A stretch of DNA of 64,000 nucleotides from an uncultured Clostridia bacterium (GCA_910585485.1 CAJUEZ010000001.1:69190-133189), one strand, 5' to 3'; positions 1-8,784 are shown, counted from the first letter of the stretch. Notes: a model not told the origin generated them from the sequence alone. Made by a program: numbers and translations.

Positions 1-98
1 CATCATAGCACTTTTGCTTAAAATGATGTGTCTAACTTTTATTTTTACGTTTTTTTAATTTTTTACTTCTTGAAAATCAATAAATGTTCCAAAAAGCT

Positions 99-1100
99 TT
101 ACTTATTCATTGCCTCTGCGATAGCAACAGCAACAGCAACAGTCATACCAACCATCGGGTTATTGCCCGCGCCGATAAGTCCCATCATTTCCACGTGAGC
201 GGGAACTGATGACGAGCCTGCAAACTGAGCGTCAGAGTGCATACGTCCCATTGTATCTGTCATACCGTATGAAGCAGGACCTGCCGCCATGTTATCGGGG
301 TGAAGTGTACGTCCTGTACCACCGCCTGACGCGACTGAGAAGTACTTTTTACCCTGCTCGATACATTCTTTCTTGTATGTACCTGCAACGGGATGCTGGA
401 AACGAGTCGGGTTGGTTGAGTTACCGGTAATTGAAACGTCAACGCCTTCCTTATGCATGATAGCAACGCCTTCGCGGACATCGTCAGCACCGTAACAGCG
501 AACCTTTGCTCTTTCGCCCTTTGAATACGGAATTTCTTCTATAACCTTAAGTTCGCCTGTATAGTAGTCAAACTTAGTCTGAACATATGTAAAACCGTTA
601 ATTCTTGAAATAATCTTAGCGGCATCCTTACCAAGACCGTTTAAGATAACTCTTAAAGGCTCTTTTCTTGCCTTGTTCGCGCTGTTTGCAAGACCGATAG
701 CGCCCTCAGCCGCCGCAAAAGACTCGTGACCTGCAAGGAAAGCGAAGCACTTTGTTTCTTCTCTCAAAAGCATTGCGCCCAGGTTTCCGTGACCAAGACC
801 AACCTTTCTGTCATCTGCGACACTGCCCGGAATACAAAAAGACTGTAAGCCAAGACCGATTTTTTCAGCCGCCTCAGCCGCCGTCTTAACACCGTCCTTA
901 ATAGCTATTGCCGCGCCTACAGTGTATGCCCAGCCCGCGTTTTCAAAACAAATCGGTTGAATACTCTTTGCGATACCGTAAGCGTCAACGCCCTTATCAT
1001 CACAAATCTGCTTTGCTTCTTCAATAGAGTTTATACCGTGCTTTTTAAGCTCGGCATTGATTTGATCTATTCTTCTTTCATAACTTTCAAATAAAGCCAT
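99..1100 (-). CDS. GGGtGRT family protein
   Basis: A 333-residue protein recognised as the GGGtGRT family, named for a conserved glycine-rich motif; here SGGGTGRTLHPDN near residue 265 fits. The biochemical role is unknown to me. The family is typical of anaerobes and usually sits beside an Fe-S scaffold gene, as here: the NifU-like gene ends 18 bases upstream on the same strand, so the two are probably one operon, with a clear GGGAGGT ribosome site just before this ATG. There is no signal peptide or membrane segment, so it should be cytoplasmic. The glycine-rich stretch suggests nucleotide or cofactor binding, which is inference only. Family assignment is firm, function is not. Confidence 0.9.
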   Translation of the reverse strand: MALFESYERRIDQINAELKKHGINSIEEAKQICDDKGVDAYGIAKSIQPICFENAGWAYTVGAAIAIKDGVKTAAEAAEKIGLGLQSFCIPGSVADDRKVGLGHGNLGAMLLREETKCFAFLAGHESFAAAEGAIGLANSANKARKEPLRVILNGLGKDAAKIISRINGFTYVQTKFDYYTGELKVIEEIPYSKGERAKVRCYGADDVREGVAIMHKEGVDVSITGNSTNPTRFQHPVAGTYKKECIEQGKKYFSVASGGGTGRTLHPDNMAAGPASYGMTDTMGRMHSDAQFAGSSSVPAHVEMMGLIGAGNNPMVGMTVAVAVAIAEAMNK

Positions 1101-1118
1101 TATCGTTTACCTCCCTTA

Positions 1119-1811
1119 TTATTCTTCTCTCGGGTCGATAAGCTTTACAGCATCATCAACACGACCGTATTGACCGCTTGCCTTTTCCAAGGCTTCGTTA
1201 GCGTCAACACCATTTCTGATCATTTCCATCATTTTGCCGAGGTGAACGAACTTATAACCGATAATAGTATCGTTCTCGTCTACAGCTACCTTTGTAATAT
1301 AGCCCTCTGCAAGTTCAAGGTAACGAGGTCCTTTTTTACTTGTAGCATATGTAGTACCAACCTGTGATCTCAGACCCTTACCCAAGTCCTCAAGACCTGC
1401 GCCGATTGGAAGACCGTCCTCTGAAAAGGCAGTCTGTGTACGTCCGTAAACAATCTGTAAGAATAGCTCTCTCATAGCTGTGTTTATAGCGTCGCAGACA
1501 AGGTCAGTATTAAGCGCTTCAAGAATTGTCTTGCCGATAAGGATTTCAGCCGCCATAGCCGCTGAGTGAGTCATACCGCTGCATCCTACTGTTTCAACAA
1601 GTGCCTCCTCAATAACACCGTCCTTGACATTAAGTGTCAGCTTACATGTGCCCTGCTGAGGCGCGCACCAGCCGATACCGTGTGTCAAACCGGAAATATC
1701 CTTTATTTCCTTTGCCTGTACCCATTTACCCTCCTCAGGGATAGGAGCAGGACCGTGATATGTACCTTTTGCCAAAGGACACATCTTTTCTACTTCTGCT
1801 GAATATTTCAT
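1119..1811 (-). CDS. NifU-like iron-sulfur cluster assembly scaffold
   Basis: A 230-residue protein with an IscU/NifU_N-type fold: a cysteine in GIGWCAPQQGTC (about residues 45-57) and a second in ETVGCSGMTHSAAM (about 75-90) match ligand positions of the scaffold family. It is longer than classical IscU (about 130), with an extra C-terminal half. It is first in a two-gene unit with the GGGtGRT gene, consistent with a role in building or delivering Fe-S clusters for that partner. The start is backed by AAAGGAG eight bases upstream and by a minus-strand promoter at 1857-1885. The scaffold role comes from the family; the partner link is inferred from adjacency. Confidence 0.85.
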   Translation of the reverse strand: MKYSAEVEKMCPLAKGTYHGPAPIPEEGKWVQAKEIKDISGLTHGIGWCAPQQGTCKLTLNVKDGVIEEALVETVGCSGMTHSAAMAAEILIGKTILEALNTDLVCDAINTAMRELFLQIVYGRTQTAFSEDGLPIGAGLEDLGKGLRSQVGTTYATSKKGPRYLELAEGYITKVAVDENDTIIGYKFVHLGKMMEMIRNGVDANEALEKASGQYGRVDDAVKLIDPREE

Positions 1812-1856
1812 ACTATTACTCCTTTCGTTATATGCGGAAAACCGCTCGTTATTTTT

Positions 1857-1885
1857 ATTATATCATATTTATGAAGCCGCCGCAA
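1857..1885 (-). promoter_or_regulatory. Promoter for the NifU-like/GGGtGRT operon
   Basis: On the minus strand TTGCGG and TATAAT are separated by exactly 17 bases, about 45 bases upstream of the NifU-like start codon. Confidence 0.6.
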
Positions 1886-2023
1886 TAAAAATTTATACAA
1901 AAATATCATTTATTGTCATTTAATTTTTATATTTAAAAACTTATAACATGATTATTAGTATAAATTAATATAAACGATATATGGGTAAACTGAATTTTCT
2001 TCGTATGTTGTCAAAATAAATAG

Positions 2024-2052
2024 TTGTGTCAATAATATTAATGTGATATAAT
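2024..2052 (+). promoter_or_regulatory. Promoter for the radical SAM gene
   Basis: TTGTGT and TATAAT with a 17-base spacer, 32 bases before the start codon; AGAAGGA at 2071-2077 is the ribosome site. Confidence 0.6.
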
Positions 2053-2084
2053 CTAAAATATATTTTAGAAAGAAGGATTGGAAA

Positions 2085-2687
2085 ATGGTTATACTGTACG
2101 AAGTACATGACAATTTATATGTAAATATGACTAACAAATGTCCGTGCGCCTGCACATTTTGTCTGAGACAGACAAGGGATGAAATGAATAATTCGGGAAG
2201 TCTGTGGCTTGAAAAAGAACCGAGTGTAGACGAGGTTAAGGCAGAATTTGATAAGTTTGACATGGATAAATACAGTGAAGTCGTTTTCTGTGGTTTCGGG
2301 GAGCCTACGGAAAGATTAGACGATGTTTTAGAGGTTTGTCGTTTTATAAAAGATAAGTATAACAAAACTATACGAATCAATACTAACGGTCTTTCAAACC
2401 TTATTCACGGGAAAAATACCGCGCCTATGTTTGAAGGGCTTATAGATATTGTTTCTATAAGTCTCAACACACCGAACAAGAAGCGCTATCTTGAACTTAC
2501 GCGCAGTAAATTCGGAATAGAATCTTTTGACTCGATGCTGAAATTTGCGGAAGATGTAAAACATTATGTAAAAGAAGTTGTTCTTTCAACAGTATCAACA
2601 ACTCTTACTGATGATGAAGAAAAGGAATGTGCCGGGATATGTAATAAAATCGGCGTAACATACAGAATAAGACCATGGGAGGATTAA
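2085..2687 (+). CDS. Short radical SAM protein, TatD-associated type
   Basis: A 200-residue radical SAM protein. Cys19, Cys23 and Cys26 form the CX3CX2C motif for the 4Fe-4S cluster (NKCPCACTFCLR), and GFGEPT near residue 76 is the usual SAM-contacting GxGEPT element. The sequence resembles the small family I know as TatD-linked radical SAM proteins (TIGR04038), which often lie beside or are fused to TatD nuclease genes. Here the only TatD gene is at 60.9 kb, so the pairing is not physical. It is followed after 54 bases by an EamA transporter. Substrate unknown. It lacks auxiliary-cluster cysteines and is short for the superfamily, so it probably makes one simple radical modification. Confidence 0.85.
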   Translation: MVILYEVHDNLYVNMTNKCPCACTFCLRQTRDEMNNSGSLWLEKEPSVDEVKAEFDKFDMDKYSEVVFCGFGEPTERLDDVLEVCRFIKDKYNKTIRINTNGLSNLIHGKNTAPMFEGLIDIVSISLNTPNKKRYLELTRSKFGIESFDSMLKFAEDVKHYVKEVVLSTVSTTLTDDEEKECAGICNKIGVTYRIRPWED

Positions 2688-2741
2688 CGGGATACCGATA
2701 TATAGATATTGGATAGATTAAATAACGGAGTTGAATAATTA

Positions 2742-3581
2742 ATGTGGATAGCGCTTGTCGGACTTTACGGAGTTTTAAAGGGCTTTCGTGATATAATAAA
2801 GAAAAAGGCGATGGAGAAAAGCTCCGCAATGGAGGTATTATTTTTTTACACGGTTATAAGCGTTCTCTTCGTAACGCCTGAGATTAAAAATGCTTTAAAT
2901 ATTGATTTTCACAATATAGGATTTATAATGATAAAATCCGTTATAATTTTTATAGCGTGGATATGCAGTTTTAAAGCTATAAAAAAATTGCCGATAGGAT
3001 TTTACGGCATTATGGACATGTCCAGGGTTATATTTGCGACAGCTTTGGGAGTCATAATTCTCAGGGAAACTCTTACAGAGCATAAAATCGTTGGTATGGC
3101 GCTTGTGCTTATAGGATTGCTGTTTGTCAATATGGGTAAAAAAAGCGGCGGCGATAAAACAAAACCTATATACATTGTGTTTGTGCTTATATCCTGCCTG
3201 TGTAATGCAACCTCGGAGCTGCTCGACAAAATGCTTATGCGAAATATGAACAGCGGTCAACTGCAGTTTTGGTATATGTTTTTTCTGCTGATACTCTATT
3301 TGGGATACATGATTGTTACAAAAACCAAAATACGCTGGAGTATGATATTTAAGAATTACTGGATTCTTATTTTAAGTATTCTTTTCGTTGTCGGAGATAA
3401 AGCACTGTTTATCGCTTGTTCAAAGCCTGAGAGCACAGTTGTGGCTATGACGCTTATAAAACAATGCTCTGTCTTAATAACAATACTGGGCGGCAGATTG
3501 ATATTTAAGGAAAAACGGACACTATATAAAATGATGTGTGCGGTTGTTATTATAGCGGGAATAATTTTTGCTGTACTATAA
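2742..3581 (+). CDS. EamA/DMT superfamily transporter
   Basis: A 279-residue hydrophobic protein with about ten predicted membrane segments in two repeated halves (roughly residues 1-135 and 145-279), the arrangement of EamA drug/metabolite transporters. The first half carries the typical KKLPIGFYGIM and LRETLTEHKIVGM elements, echoed in the second half by KPESTVVAMTLIKQ. It probably exports a small metabolite; the substrate cannot be read from sequence. It lies 54 bases after the radical SAM gene without an obvious promoter or terminator between them, so the two may be co-transcribed. Confidence 0.85.
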   Translation: MWIALVGLYGVLKGFRDIIKKKAMEKSSAMEVLFFYTVISVLFVTPEIKNALNIDFHNIGFIMIKSVIIFIAWICSFKAIKKLPIGFYGIMDMSRVIFATALGVIILRETLTEHKIVGMALVLIGLLFVNMGKKSGGDKTKPIYIVFVLISCLCNATSELLDKMLMRNMNSGQLQFWYMFFLLILYLGYMIVTKTKIRWSMIFKNYWILILSILFVVGDKALFIACSKPESTVVAMTLIKQCSVLITILGGRLIFKEKRTLYKMMCAVVIIAGIIFAVL

Positions 3582-3591
3582 AAATTTTTTG

Positions 3592-3620
3592 TTGAAAAAA
3601 TAAAGTTATTATGATAGAAT
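3592..3620 (+). promoter_or_regulatory. Promoter for the GGDEF/EAL gene
   Basis: TTGAAA and TAGAAT spaced by 17 bases, directly after the EamA stop codon and 52 bases before the chosen ATG of the signalling protein. Confidence 0.55.
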
Positions 3621-3672
3621 AAGGCTGATATATATGTAAGAGGCGGTTTTGTTCAGAGAGGAGAGAAGTGAT

Positions 3673-5772
3673 ATGGTTGATATATATAATATTCTTGATT
3701 CACTTTCAGAGTTAGTATATGTATCGGATATTACTACTCATAAAATTATATATATGAATACTGCCGGCAAAAAAGCGTTCGGTGACTGTGTTGGTAAACC
3801 GTGTTATGAAGTTTTGCGTAACGAAAACGGTGTTTGCTCTCATTGCAGGGAAGATAACATTACGGAAAAGGAATTTTCCGCGCACATGCGAATAAACACG
3901 CTTACAGGAAAGACATATATAATACGAAATAAGATTATTCAATGGGATAACAAAAAAGCAATGCTTGAAGTTGTTTTTGATATTACTGAAGAGGAAAAGA
4001 GAAAACATGACCTTGAAAGACGCTTACATATGGAGCATTTTATTGTATCATGTATAATTGAAATGCACAAAAATAAAAAATTCGAAGAATCATTTAAATC
4101 TTTGATGAATATGGTTGGAAATTTCCTTGAGGCTGACCGAATATATGTATTTAATTATAACGGCATAACAATGAGTAATACTCATGAATGGTGCAGGGAT
4201 AACGTAAAGCCCGAAAAAGATAGTTTGCAGAATCTTGACGTTCATATTATTGACAGATGGCTTCCGCATTTTAACGAGGGAAGATGTGTTATAGTTGAAG
4301 ATGTTAAGATGATTAAGGATACTTCACCGGAAGAATATAACATTTTAAAGCGTCAGGAAATTAAGAGATTAGTGGCTGCTCCGTTAGAGAATAGCGGCGA
4401 GCTTATAGGATTTATAGGAATAGATAATCCGCCGAAAGAAAAGCTGATTGAAAGCGAGTTGTTTTTTACAACGTTGGGTTATTTTATAGCGTCAATGCTC
4501 ATAAAAAACTCTAATGAAAAACGTCTTATAGAAATGAGTTATATTGACACTCTTACCGGTCTTTATAACAGAAATAAGTATATACGGGACACCGTTTCAA
4601 TGTCAGGCGAGCAGGAATCCGGATTTGGTGTTTTATATATGGATTTAAACGGTCTGAAAGAAATCAACGATACAAGCGGTCATGATGCCGGTGACAGAGC
4701 CATCAGAGAAATCGCGGATATTATATCAAAAGTATTTGGCAAAAAACATTCATATAGAGTAGGCGGAGATGAGTTTGTCGTATTGTGTCCGGGAATAGGC
4801 GAGAAGGACTTCTTATCGGATATTGACGAAATAAACACATGTCTTCAGAATACAGAATATAGAGCGGCTGTCGGTTATCAGTATGAGAAAAATCCAAATG
4901 ATATAAATAAGCTGGTACATTCGGCAGATGAGAAGATGTATCTTGATAAAAAACATTTTTACAGGAATCGGAAAGAATCTACAAGATACCGCTTCAGAAA
5001 TGACACCTTCCGCTCGATTTCCACTCCTGATTTGATTAAAAATCTTATTAACGAAGAGCGTTTTGTTATATGGTTTCAGCCGCGTTTTTCGGTTGCAACA
5101 GGTGAGTTAAGCGGAAGCGAGGCGCTTATACGTTTTTTTGACGAGGATGACATCATCGTTTCACCTTTGGATTTTCTTCCTGAAATGGAGTTTAATGAAA
5201 CTATACATTTGATTGATTTTTATGTGTTCCGGCATGTTTGTGAATATATTGCGGGATGGCTTAAAGATGATAAAGACGTGAAACCGGTATCTGTCAATAT
5301 GTCGCATCAGACTATGATGAAGCCTAATTTTATCGAAAATATTATGAACATATGGTATGATTACAATATACCCAAGGAATTTATTATCATAGAAGTTTCC
5401 GAGGAACAGGAAAATGGCGGAGTTTCTAATGTGGTGGAGGTTCTTACGGATCTTAAAAAGCGCGGATTCAAAATTGCGATTGATAATTTTGGTTCTAAAT
5501 ACGCGGATTTATATTTGTTTGCAGATTTGAAATTTGATATACTGAAACTGGATGGAGATATGGTTTATAAAATTGAAACCGATAAAAAGGCTCATATTCT
5601 TTCAACATCCATAGCGCAGATATGTCATGATGAAAATATTAGAATAGTCGCCGGCGGCGTGGAAAGCGAAACGGAACTGGACGTTTTACGAAGCATGGGA
5701 TGTGACGAGGTTCAGGGTTACTTGTTTGATAAGCCTATGTCATGGAATTTGTTTGAGAAAAAATATCTTTGA
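3673..5772 (+). CDS. PAS-GAF-GGDEF-EAL cyclic-di-GMP signalling protein
   Basis: A 699-residue cytoplasmic protein: PAS sensor (about 1-115), GAF (about 125-275), diguanylate cyclase (about 285-430) and EAL domain (about 440-695). The cyclase site is intact (RVGGDEF), but the RxxD inhibitory site is absent (GKKH occupies it). The EAL domain keeps EALIR, the SVNMS asparagine, the downstream lysine, GVES and VQGY, but the metal-binding DDFG reads DNFG, so phosphodiesterase activity is doubtful. No membrane segment is seen, so input is probably an internal cue; the PAS domain has a small cysteine cluster (CSHCRED). The ATG at 3673 was chosen because GAGAGGAG lies 8 bases before it. A stem-loop terminator follows. 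Confidence 0.93.
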   Translation: MVDIYNILDSLSELVYVSDITTHKIIYMNTAGKKAFGDCVGKPCYEVLRNENGVCSHCREDNITEKEFSAHMRINTLTGKTYIIRNKIIQWDNKKAMLEVVFDITEEEKRKHDLERRLHMEHFIVSCIIEMHKNKKFEESFKSLMNMVGNFLEADRIYVFNYNGITMSNTHEWCRDNVKPEKDSLQNLDVHIIDRWLPHFNEGRCVIVEDVKMIKDTSPEEYNILKRQEIKRLVAAPLENSGELIGFIGIDNPPKEKLIESELFFTTLGYFIASMLIKNSNEKRLIEMSYIDTLTGLYNRNKYIRDTVSMSGEQESGFGVLYMDLNGLKEINDTSGHDAGDRAIREIADIISKVFGKKHSYRVGGDEFVVLCPGIGEKDFLSDIDEINTCLQNTEYRAAVGYQYEKNPNDINKLVHSADEKMYLDKKHFYRNRKESTRYRFRNDTFRSISTPDLIKNLINEERFVIWFQPRFSVATGELSGSEALIRFFDEDDIIVSPLDFLPEMEFNETIHLIDFYVFRHVCEYIAGWLKDDKDVKPVSVNMSHQTMMKPNFIENIMNIWYDYNIPKEFIIIEVSEEQENGGVSNVVEVLTDLKKRGFKIAIDNFGSKYADLYLFADLKFDILKLDGDMVYKIETDKKAHILSTSIAQICHDENIRIVAGGVESETELDVLRSMGCDEVQGYLFDKPMSWNLFEKKYL

Positions 5773-5780
5773 TTAAAAAT

Positions 5781-5812
5781 CACTGCTGAAATAATATTTA
5801 GCAGTGTTTTTT
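5781..5812 (+). terminator. Terminator after the GGDEF/EAL gene
   Basis: CACTGCT pairs with AGCAGTG across an AT-rich loop and is followed by a run of T. Confidence 0.75.
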
Positions 5813-5866
5813 GTTTCTTTGCGGAACAAAAGAGCGCAAAAGAAATCAAGAAATAATTTATTTATC

Positions 5867-5884
5867 CTGATAAGATATTATCAG
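5867..5884. promoter_or_regulatory. Palindrome before the AraC/GyrI gene
   Basis: CTGATAA-GATA-TTATCAG is a perfect 7-bp inverted repeat ending just before the GGGAGGT ribosome site. It could be an operator for autoregulation; this is inference from position. Confidence 0.4.
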
Positions 5885-5900
5885 ACAGGGAGGTAAGAGT

Positions 5901-6779
5901 ATGGATTGGATAAAAGACTTGAACAGAGCGATAAATTATATTGAAGATAACCTCACGGAGTCTTTGGAATATTCACGCATAGCGAGCGAAATGAACCTTT
6001 CAAGCTTTTATTTTCAGAAAATTTTTTCTGTTTTGTGCGGTTGCACAGTAGGCGAATATATCAGAAACCGAAGGCTTACACTTGCCGGCAGCGAGCTTTT
6101 GGAAACTGATGAAAATATTATAGACATCGCCATGAAATATGGTTATGATACTCCGGAAGGTTTTACAAGAGCATTTACGCGATTTCATGGAGTAACACCG
6201 AGCGCCGCAAGAAAAAGAAAGATGAAATTGAAATCATTTGCCAAACTGTCTATAACAATTTTAGTGAAAGGCGGAGAAAGTATGAATTACAGAATTGAAA
6301 AAAAGAAAGGCTTTAAAATTATAGCCAAAACACAGCGTTTTGAGAAGATTGAAGACGTGGAAGGAAGAACTGATATTCCGGAGTTTTGGAATCAGTGTCA
6401 TAATGACGGAACGGTACGCACATTGGAAAGAATATGTAAAAAAGACGGTGTTTTAAGAGATGGAATAGTAGGAATGTGTCTGGAGGATTCCACGGCTGTT
6501 AAGGATTTCCCATATTCCATAGGCGCGGAGTATAATGGCGGTGAAGTTCCTGACGGATATACGGTTTATGATATTCCCGAAGCCACATGGGCAATCTTTG
6601 AAAGCACGGGCGAAATGCCTAAGGCTATTCAGGATTTATGGCATAAAATATTCGCTGAATTTTTCCCGTCGTCAGATTATAAGCCGTCAGGTAATTTTGA
6701 TATTGAACTTTATACTGACGGTGATATGGGAAACAGTGATTATCACAGTGAAATATGGGTCGCTGTGAAGAAAAAATAA
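5901..6779 (+). CDS. AraC-family regulator with GyrI-like effector domain
   Basis: A 292-residue fusion. Residues 1-110 hold the two helix-turn-helix motifs of an AraC/XylS DNA-binding domain (EYSRIASEMNLSSFYFQKIF and IIDIAMKYGYDTPEGFTRAF). Residues from about 128 to the end form a GyrI-like small-molecule binding domain, ending in the usual DIELYTDGD and SEIWVAVKK signatures. Proteins of this design (SoxS/Rob-like head, GyrI tail) sense hydrophobic compounds and often control efflux. An internal ATG at 6282 with GGCGGAG six bases upstream could also give the effector domain alone. Start ATG at 5901 has GGGAGGT. No target gene is adjacent. Confidence 0.92.
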   Translation: MDWIKDLNRAINYIEDNLTESLEYSRIASEMNLSSFYFQKIFSVLCGCTVGEYIRNRRLTLAGSELLETDENIIDIAMKYGYDTPEGFTRAFTRFHGVTPSAARKRKMKLKSFAKLSITILVKGGESMNYRIEKKKGFKIIAKTQRFEKIEDVEGRTDIPEFWNQCHNDGTVRTLERICKKDGVLRDGIVGMCLEDSTAVKDFPYSIGAEYNGGEVPDGYTVYDIPEATWAIFESTGEMPKAIQDLWHKIFAEFFPSSDYKPSGNFDIELYTDGDMGNSDYHSEIWVAVKKK

Positions 6780-6883
6780 TTTTTGAGATATATTATTTTT
6801 AACAGGCAGTTCTCTTCAATAATATATTTATACACTTTATCACTTCCTTCGGAATATTATATTAAAAGAAGGGAGTGATTTTT

Positions 6884-7138
6884 ATGTATATAATAGTTGG
6901 TTCTTCAACTACCGCAGAAAGGCTTAAAAAAGTCGCGGAAAAATTAGTTGGATTTCCCGCGTATGTTGTGCATACGCCTTTCGCGATTCGTCAAGGCGGA
7001 TGTTCATATTCAGTGCGTATTGACGACCGCGCTTTAAATGATGTTAAAAGAATAGCCTCTGATAATTATATTTCAGTCAAGGGGATTTATATAGAAAAAA
7101 AAGAGAACGGGGAGCGTGTGTACTATGATGTATCTTGA
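6884..7138 (+). CDS. DUF3343 protein (putative Se/S carrier)
   Basis: An 84-residue protein of the DUF3343 family, described as putative selenium or sulfur carriers. The start YIIVGSSTTAERL and the later GGCSYSVRID segment match the family; the cysteine in GGCSYS is the likely carrier residue. I chose ATG 6884 with AAGAAGGGAG eight bases upstream; an in-frame GTG at 6875 would lie inside that ribosome site. Its last 14 bases overlap the cysteine desulfurase gene, so the two are translationally linked, which supports a persulfide or selenide relay from desulfurase to carrier. I see no selD or selenoprotein gene in the window. Confidence 0.85.
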   Translation: MYIIVGSSTTAERLKKVAEKLVGFPAYVVHTPFAIRQGGCSYSVRIDDRALNDVKRIASDNYISVKGIYIEKKENGERVYYDVS

Positions 7139-8246
7139 TAATGCCGCCACAACGCTTAAAAAGCCCGCTTCGGTATATATGCGTATGATGTACAGCACTG
7201 TTTTTGGAGGTGGAAATGCCGGACGCGGCGGGCATAAAAGAAGTATGAAAGCGGTCAGAGCAATAGTTGACACTCAGGATATTATAGCACGGCTTTTTAA
7301 TATAAGTAATCCGCAGAATATTGTATTTACACAGAATGCCACATATGCTTTGAATACGGCTATTTTTGGAACAGTGCAAGATGGCGGGCATATTATTGTA
7401 ACTGCAATGGATCATAACAGTGTTTTAAGACCGGCATATCACTTAGGAAATTATACTGTTGTTCGTGCGGACAAAGAGGGAGTTGTCAGAGCGTGCGATG
7501 TTGAAAAGGCGATTTGTGAGGATACCAGACTTATAGTATGTACCCACGCGTCAAACGTATGTGGAAGCATACAGCCTGTATATGAAATAGGACGTATTGC
7601 AAAAGAGCACAAAATACCGTTTCTTATAGATACCGCGCAGACTGCCGGATGTCTTAACATTGACGCTGAAAAAATGAATGCGGATATGATAGCCTTTTCG
7701 GGTCATAAGGGACTTATGGGACCTTTGGGTACGGGAGGACTGTATATTAAAAATCCGGAAAAGCTTTCGCCTTTGGCGTTGGGAGGTACAGGAAGCAATT
7801 CTGAAAGTATTGTGCAGCCTGATTTTATGCCTGATAAATTTCATAGCGGAACAATGAATACACCCGCGATTGCCGCGCTCGGCACAGGAGTTAGATTCAT
7901 TATGAAGTATGGTGTGCGCGCAATAGGTGATTATGAACTTTATCTTGCAAATATGCTGAGAAACAATTTTATGAATATGGATAATGTCACAGTATATGGA
8001 AATGATAATACTATTGCAACAGTGGCATTTAATGTGGGAGAACTTGACAGCGAGGAAACTTTTGAGCGTCTTAACGGTAAAGCGGCGGTAAGAGCCGGGT
8101 ATCATTGTGCTCCTCTTGCCCATAAAGCGCTTGGTACTGAGGATAGGGGAGTAGTCAGAGCGTCTTTTGGTATTTTTAATTCTAAAAAAGATGTTGAGAA
8201 GATGACGGACTGTATTTATAAGATAAGTAAAAATTTAAAGGGATAG
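7125..8246 (+). CDS. NifS-like cysteine desulfurase (EF2568 type)
   Basis: A 373-residue PLP-dependent class V aminotransferase-fold enzyme. It opens with YLDNAATT, has the PLP aspartate and histidine region (FLIDTAQTAG), the lysine in FSGHKGLMGP, and the catalytic-loop cysteine in RAGYHCAPLAH. This resembles the desulfurase subgroup TIGR01977, known for proximity to selenium or molybdenum hydroxylase genes. It removes sulfur (or selenium) from cysteine (selenocysteine) as an enzyme-bound persulfide. It overlaps the preceding DUF3343 carrier gene. ATG 7125 was preferred because GGGGAG lies 10 bases upstream; a GTG at 7116 is too close to it. Sulfur versus selenium cannot be decided here. Confidence 0.9.
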   Translation: MMYLDNAATTLKKPASVYMRMMYSTVFGGGNAGRGGHKRSMKAVRAIVDTQDIIARLFNISNPQNIVFTQNATYALNTAIFGTVQDGGHIIVTAMDHNSVLRPAYHLGNYTVVRADKEGVVRACDVEKAICEDTRLIVCTHASNVCGSIQPVYEIGRIAKEHKIPFLIDTAQTAGCLNIDAEKMNADMIAFSGHKGLMGPLGTGGLYIKNPEKLSPLALGGTGSNSESIVQPDFMPDKFHSGTMNTPAIAALGTGVRFIMKYGVRAIGDYELYLANMLRNNFMNMDNVTVYGNDNTIATVAFNVGELDSEETFERLNGKAAVRAGYHCAPLAHKALGTEDRGVVRASFGIFNSKKDVEKMTDCIYKISKNLKG

Positions 8247-8305
8247 ATAGATCTATCCCATACATAATAAGTGTAAAAAAGTGTATAATATTTTTGAAAA
8301 AACCC

Positions 8306-8334
8306 TTGACAAACATTGCTTACTTTGATATAAT
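8306..8334 (+). promoter_or_regulatory. Consensus promoter of the tRNA array
   Basis: TTGACA and TATAAT, both perfect consensus with a 17-base spacer, 38 bases before the first tRNA. Confidence 0.85.
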
Positions 8335-8372
8335 AATGCAAGTCGATTGTTGGTGCAATCGATTGGCGATAC

Positions 8373-8446
<74 letters not shown>

Positions 8447-8450
8447 ATAT

Positions 8451-8527
8451 GTGTCTGTAGCTCAGTTGGATAGAGCAATTGCCTTCTAAGCAATGGGCCG
8501 GGGGTTCGAATCCCTCCAGACACGCCA
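8451..8527 (+). tRNA. tRNA-Arg (TCT)
   Basis: Acceptor GTGTCTG pairs with CAGACAC, the anticodon loop CTTCTAA gives TCT, the T-loop is GTTCGAAT and CCA is encoded. It starts four bases after the tRNA-Gly CCA. Confidence 0.95.
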
Positions 8528-8598
8528 AAAGCACACTCTCTAATTTGTTTTTGGACATACTTTAGTGGGAGTTAGATATTTACTGCCGCCAATTATAT

Positions 8599-8676
8599 GG
8601 TGGGTATAGTTCAGCTGGTTAGAGCGTCAGTTTGTGGCACTGAATGTCGTGGGTTCGAATCCCACTACCCACCCCA
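8599..8676 (+). tRNA. tRNA-His (GTG)
   Basis: Acceptor GTGGGTA pairs with TACCCAC; the extra G at 8599 opposite C73 is the tRNA-His-specific G-1. The anticodon loop TTGTGGC gives GTG, and CCA is encoded. Confidence 0.95.
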
Positions 8677-8698
8677 TTTTTTTTTGTAAATTTACTAT

Positions 8699-8774
8699 AG
8701 GGATATAGCCAAGTCGGTAAGGCACCAGATTTTGATTCTGGCATGCGTAGGTTCGAGTCCTGCTATCCCTGCCA
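8699..8774 (+). tRNA. tRNA-Gln (TTG)
   Basis: Acceptor AGGGATA pairs with TATCCCT, the anticodon loop TTTTGAT gives TTG, the T-loop is GTTCGAGT and CCA is encoded. Confidence 0.95.
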
Positions 8775-8784
8775 TTTTCTATAT

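Noticed and set aside
1..98. Possible gene end at the left edge
   Set aside because: AT-rich sequence with no open frame or clear terminator hairpin; nothing can be supported.
6875..6883. GTG 6875 as the start of the DUF3343 gene
   Set aside because: It overlaps the GGGAG ribosome site; ATG 6884 has proper spacing and fits the family start.
8240..8259. GGGATAGAT-AG-ATCTATCCC after the desulfurase gene as a terminator
   Set aside because: It has a two-base loop and no T run; it remains an unexplained palindrome at the stop codon.
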